From JANJWP01 sp049301335 (GTDB taxonomy: Bacteria > Patescibacteriota > Gracilibacteria > BD1-5 > UBA2023): a stretch of DNA of 10,749 nucleotides. The notes beneath the pieces are model-generated. The model saw nothing but the letters and a program-made list of their open reading frames with translations. It ran no database searches and was not told the origin of the DNA. The DNA is taken from contig JBAQKV010000129.1 in NCBI GenBank assembly GCA_049301335.1, forward strand, positions 1 through 10,749. The letters run 5' to 3'. Both the position numbers and the translations under genes were made by a program. Positions 7,401 to 10,749 of this stretch are shown here, piece after piece. Position 1 is the first letter of the stretch. Every line of letters starts with the position of its first letter.

Positions 7401-8435
7401 AATCATCGGGCGGAGGTCCGGCGGAAGGATCTGGAGCGCTTCGAGGATGAAGTGTTCCGGACGCTGGTTGGACTTGAAGAGCGAAGAGGCGAGCTTGAGT
7501 TTCTGGAGGATCTTCTTCTGCTTCGACTTCGGAGCGGTCTTGAGTTCGGTCTGGTTGTCGGCGATGAACTTGCGCACGTCGATGCGCTCGAGGAGCGTCT
7601 TAACGTGTTCGGCACCGGTTCCGCCCTTGAATACGTGGGGGAATTTGTCGTAGAGGACGCGGTAGTCGAGTTCGCCGATGACGGTGGAAACCTTGAGGTT
7701 CTTAAGAAGGTCCTTGAGGCGGGCGTATTCTTCGTCGAGCGCGTCGATCTGGTGGACGAGCGCGGACTCGAGTTCGGCGTAGGCCTTCTTGGCGAGCTTC
7801 TTTTCTTCTACCTGGAGGTTGGCTTCGGAAAGCTGGCCCTGGATTTTCTTCTGGAGTTCGACCTTGGACGACTTGTAGGCGTTTTCGAGGTCGGATACCG
7901 CCTGTTCGCGCTTTTCTTCGAACACGTCGGTGACGATGTAGGAAGCGAAGTAGATGACCTGCTCGAGTTTCTTAATGGAAATGTCGAGGAGGAGACCGAT
8001 GCGGGACGGAACGGACTTGAGGTACCAGATGTGGACTACCGGAGCGGCGAGCTCGATGTGGCCGGTGCGCTGGCGGCGGACCTGCGAAGTGGTGACTTCG
8101 ACTCCGCAGCGTTCGCAGACGACGCCCTTGTAGCGGATGCGCTTGTATTTTCCACACGCGCATTCGTAGTTCTTGCGCGGACCGAAGATCTGTTCGCAGA
8201 ACAGGCCTCCGCGTTCCGGGCGCTGGGTACGGTAGTTGATGGTTTCCGAAATGAGCACTTCTCCGTAGGAGAGGGCGCGTACTTCTTCTTTGGATGCGAG
8301 TCCGATGGAAATACCGGCGAGGTTGTCGAGGGTTTTTCCGGTCGTGATGTCGCGCTTCCCCGCGTATTTGCCGATCTGGGAGTAGTCGGTGATTTTGTCC
8401 GAGAGGAAGGTGTCGAGGTTCTTGTCCGGGAACAT
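4413..8435 (-). CDS. rpoC: RNA polymerase beta-prime subunit RpoC
   Basis: This is the catalytic largest subunit of bacterial RNA polymerase, complete at 1340 residues and within the family range. Zinc site 1 is C92, C94, C107 and C110. A charged, helix-rich stretch runs from about 172 to 248. [12 protein letters not shown] (438-449) marks the switch region and [10 protein letters not shown] is at 518-527. NADFDGD (552-558) carries the Mg-binding D554, D556 and D558. The bridge-helix region is about 826-863 ([24 protein letters not shown]). Zinc site 2 is C876, C948, C955 and C958. The trigger loop lies around 972-1000 ([20 protein letters not shown]). The C-terminus is acidic. The ATG at 8433-8435 gives a normal family N-terminus. 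The stop is TAA, and no UGA codon occurs in 1340 codons. It is cotranscribed with rpoB, and a strong hairpin terminator lies 15 nt after the stop. Confidence 0.99.
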   Translation of the reverse strand: [1340 protein letters not shown]

Positions 8436-8443
8436 GGTATGTT

Positions 8444-8478
8444 GGGAGATTAGGGAACGGGAAGGGAAAGGGGAAGGG
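8444..8478 (+). other. G-run polypurine tract in the rpoB-rpoC spacer (candidate G-quadruplex)
   Basis: Six runs of three or four G (starting at 8444, 8453, 8459, 8464, 8470 and 8476) are separated by 2 to 6 nt on the + strand, filling most of the 45-nt spacer between rpoB and rpoC. This meets the usual four-run pattern for a G-quadruplex. The + strand is the template for rpoBC, so the mRNA here is a C/U-rich pyrimidine tract with no Shine-Dalgarno motif before the rpoC ATG. A role in pausing or in translation of rpoC is inference only. Confidence 0.4.
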
Positions 8479-8480
8479 AA

Positions 8481-10749
8481 TTACGCTTCCTCTTCTTCGG
8501 TCCGCTCCTTGGGTTCGGAGCCTTCCTGTTCTGACTTGCCTTCTTCGACCGGGAGATCGAATTCGACGTCGTACTGTCCTTCGAGCTTTTCGATTTCGGA
8601 GTAGCGTTCGAGCTGTTCGGTCTCTTCCTGTTCGAGGGCGTCCTTTTCGAGGAGGTCGATCTTGAGGTTGAGGGCCTGGAGTTCACGCAGGAGGACGTTG
8701 AACGATTCCGGCATGTTCGGACGCTTGATGCGCTTGCCCTTGACGATGGCTTCGTAGGACTGCGCGCGACCGTTGATGTCGTCGGACTTGATGGTGAGCA
8801 TTTCCTGGAGGATGTTGGCTGCGCCGTATCCTTCGAGAGCCCATACTTCCATTTCTCCGAGACGCTGGCCACCGTTCTGTGCCTTACCGCCGAGCGGCTG
8901 CTGGGTGACCATGGAGTACGGTCCGACCGAGCGCGCGTGGATCTTGTCTTCGACGAGGTGGTGGAGTTTGAGCATGTACTTCACGCCGACCATGGTCTTT
9001 TCCTTGAACTTGTCGCCGGTGCGTCCGTCGAAGAGCTGGACCTTGCCGTCGCGCGGGAGTCCCGAGAGTTCCATGAGGTCGCCGATCTTTTCTACCGGGA
9101 TTCCGTTGAGGATCGGGGTAGCGACCTTGATTCCCATGCGCTGAGCCGCGATACCCATGTGGGATTCGAGAATCTGCCCGATGTTCATACGCGAGATTAC
9201 GCCGAGCGGATTGAGGATGATGTCGACCGGGGTTCCGTCTTCGAGGAACGGCATGTCTTCCATCGGGGAAATGCGGGATACGATACCCTTGTTTCCGTGG
9301 CGTCCGGCCATCTTGTCGCCGACTTCGATCTTGCGGGTCTGGGCAACGTAGACCTTGACCTGCATGAATACGCCGGTCGGGAGGTTGTCGCCTTCTTCGC
9401 GACGGAGTACGTGCACGCCGATGACCTTGCCGCCGGAACCTGCCGGCATGACGAGGGACGAGTCCTTCACGTCCTTCGACTTGTCGCCGAAGATGGCGCG
9501 GAGGAGGCGTTCTTCCGGAGAGAGTTCGATTTCTCCCTTCGGGGTGACCTTACCGACGAGGATGTCGGAACCGTTCACGTGGGCGCCGATGCGGACGATA
9601 CCGTCGGCGTCGAGGTCCTTGAGCTTGGACGACGATACGTTCGGGATGTCGTTGGTGGTCTGTTCCGGGCCGAGCTTGGTTTCGCGGACGTCCATCACGT
9701 ATTCGTTGATGTGGACGGACGTGAAGTAGTCGTCCTGCATGATGCGGGAGCTGATGACGATCGCGTCTTCGAAGTTGTACCCGCCCCAAGGCATGTACGC
9801 TACGAGGAGGTTGCGGCCGAGAGCGAGTTCGCCGTTGTCGATGGACTGTCCGTCGGCGAGGATGTCGCCTTCGAACACCTTTTCACCGGTCGAAACGAGC
9901 GGCTTCTGGTGGATGATCATGTCGTGGTTGCTGCGTTCGAACGTACGGAGTTCGTAAAGCGCCTTCTTGCCGGACTTGTAGAGTACGGAGATGTGCTTCG
10001 CGTCGACGCCGATGATTTCGCCGTCTTCTTCCGCCTTGACCGCGTAGCCGGAGCCTTCGCCGATCATGCGTTCGGTACCGGTACCTACGACCGGGGATTC
10101 CGCCTTCACGAGCGGTACCGCCTGGCGCATCATGTTCGTACCCATTTCCGCACGGGTCGCGTCGTCGTGTTCGAGGAACGGGACGAGCGAGGTGGATTCG
10201 GACATGACCTGCTTCGGGGATACGTCGACGTGGGTGACTTCGCGGACGTATTCGATGGTCGCTTCGGAGTTCTTACGTGCCGAGATGCGGGTTTCGGCGA
10301 AGTTGCCGAATTCGTCGAACGGGGAATTGGCTTCCGCGATGACGAGTCCGCGTTCCTGGTACGCGTCGAAGTATTCGTAGTCGTTGGTGAGGAATCCGCG
10401 GATTTCGATGTCCTTGGAATCGTATTTCTCCGCGAGCTTCTTCGCGATTTCCGGAGTGATGAGGGTCTTGTCTTCTACGAGGACGTTGCCCTTGGCGTCG
10501 TGGAGGGCGGAAAGGGTGATGCGGTTGATCGCGGCCTTGCCGTCGTTGGCGACGACGTGGATGACGTTGCGGAACGGGGTAGCGATGAAACCGTAACGGT
10601 CTACGCGGGCGAAAGACGCGAGGTGGAGTACGAGACCGATGTTCGGTCCTTCCGGAGTCGCGATCGGGCAGATGCGGCCGTATTGGGTCGGGTGGACGTC
10701 GCGGACTTCGAAGGAAGCGCGTTCGCGGGTGAGGCCGCCGGTACCGAGA
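8481..10749 (-). CDS. rpoB: RNA polymerase beta subunit RpoB, C-terminal part (5' end outside window)
   Basis: This is the beta subunit of DNA-directed RNA polymerase, which forms part of the catalytic cleft in the cytoplasmic core enzyme. The frame is open from the right edge (last full codon 10746-10748) to a TAA at 8481-8483, giving 755 residues. The first visible residue matches about L533 of E. coli RpoB, so the rifampicin cluster I (including S531) lies outside. Visible motifs are GLTRER, TPEGPNIGL, SPKQV, PFLEHDDA, GRNLLVAYMPWGGYNFEDA (fragment residues about 311-329) and GDKMAGRHGNKGIVS (about 477-491, with the two active-site lysines). The C-terminal GGKAQNGGQRLGEMEVWALE segment contacts beta-prime. 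The big E. coli-type insertion before the GDKMAGRHGNKG region is absent. The protein ends in an acidic Glu-rich tail. The Met at 10205 is internal, not the start. No in-frame TGA occurs. rpoC follows after 45 nt. Confidence 0.98.
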   Translation of the reverse strand, partial: LGTGGLTRERASFEVRDVHPTQYGRICPIATPEGPNIGLVLHLASFARVDRYGFIATPFRNVIHVVANDGKAAINRITLSALHDAKGNVLVEDKTLITPEIAKKLAEKYDSKDIEIRGFLTNDYEYFDAYQERGLVIAEANSPFDEFGNFAETRISARKNSEATIEYVREVTHVDVSPKQVMSESTSLVPFLEHDDATRAEMGTNMMRQAVPLVKAESPVVGTGTERMIGEGSGYAVKAEEDGEIIGVDAKHISVLYKSGKKALYELRTFERSNHDMIIHQKPLVSTGEKVFEGDILADGQSIDNGELALGRNLLVAYMPWGGYNFEDAIVISSRIMQDDYFTSVHINEYVMDVRETKLGPEQTTNDIPNVSSSKLKDLDADGIVRIGAHVNGSDILVGKVTPKGEIELSPEERLLRAIFGDKSKDVKDSSLVMPAGSGGKVIGVHVLRREEGDNLPTGVFMQVKVYVAQTRKIEVGDKMAGRHGNKGIVSRISPMEDMPFLEDGTPVDIILNPLGVISRMNIGQILESHMGIAAQRMGIKVATPILNGIPVEKIGDLMELSGLPRDGKVQLFDGRTGDKFKEKTMVGVKYMLKLHHLVEDKIHARSVGPYSMVTQQPLGGKAQNGGQRLGEMEVWALEGYGAANILQEMLTIKSDDINGRAQSYEAIVKGKRIKRPNMPESFNVLLRELQALNLKIDLLEKDALEQEETEQLERYSEIEKLEGQYDVEFDLPVEEGKSEQEGSEPKERTEEEEA

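Noticed and set aside
4554..8453. A 1299-codon open frame on the + strand opposite rpoC
   Set aside because: It is in codon register with rpoC and stays open only because rpoC avoids TTA, CTA and TCA. The translation is low-complexity, rich in Asp, Glu, Val and Phe, has no recognisable domain and begins at TTG. Similar in-register frames lie opposite the surface genes (1058-1927 and 2104-3168).

Overview
This window most likely comes from a Patescibacteria (CPR) bacterium of the Gracilibacteria/Absconditabacteria type, because UGA is read here as glycine (translation table 25). With the standard code, the left third (positions 1 to 3535) looks like a field of broken reading frames on the minus strand. 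With UGA read as Gly, it resolves into four intact, tightly packed genes. They contain 22 in-frame UGA codons and no in-frame UAA or UAG before their true ends. The UGAs fall on glycines that the protein families or sister copies independently demand: VGI-G-T repeats, the LR-G-V of an S74 chaperone domain, the GG-x-W of an AHSA1 protein, and a paralogous FF-G-TLG membrane segment whose two sister copies use GGA. Base composition is GC-rich (mid to high 50s percent by eye), which to my knowledge is unusual for lineages with this code.

Layout, right to left along the minus strand. rpoB enters from the right edge without its 5' part (8481-10749) and is followed after 45 nt by complete rpoC (4413-8435). 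The spacer between them has a polypurine G-run tract on the + strand. A perfect bidirectional hairpin terminator (4365-4397) separates rpoC from a convergent + strand gene for a small VF530/DUF2132 protein (4075-4332). A divergent intergenic region (3843-4074) then leads to a 64-residue ribbon-helix-helix-like protein (3648-3842, minus), with its own hairpin terminator at 3601-3638.

Next comes a minus-strand operon with gaps of 10 to 12 nt: an AHSA1/SRPBCC protein (3086-3535), then three paralogous membrane-anchored surface proteins (1924-3075, 971-1912 and <1-958). The three share an N-terminal anchor and VGIG-type fibre repeats. The first and third end in a Peptidase_S74 (endosialidase-type) intramolecular chaperone domain. 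The middle one ends in a different domain.

rpoB and rpoC are core transcription genes, and the surface operon is an accessory module, plausibly for adhesion or contact with other cells. UGA-Gly is common in the accessory operon and absent from about 2,095 codons of rpoB and rpoC. No RNA genes, CRISPR arrays or insertion sequences were recognised. Once UGA is read as Gly, no stretch over 300 nt lacks a gene.
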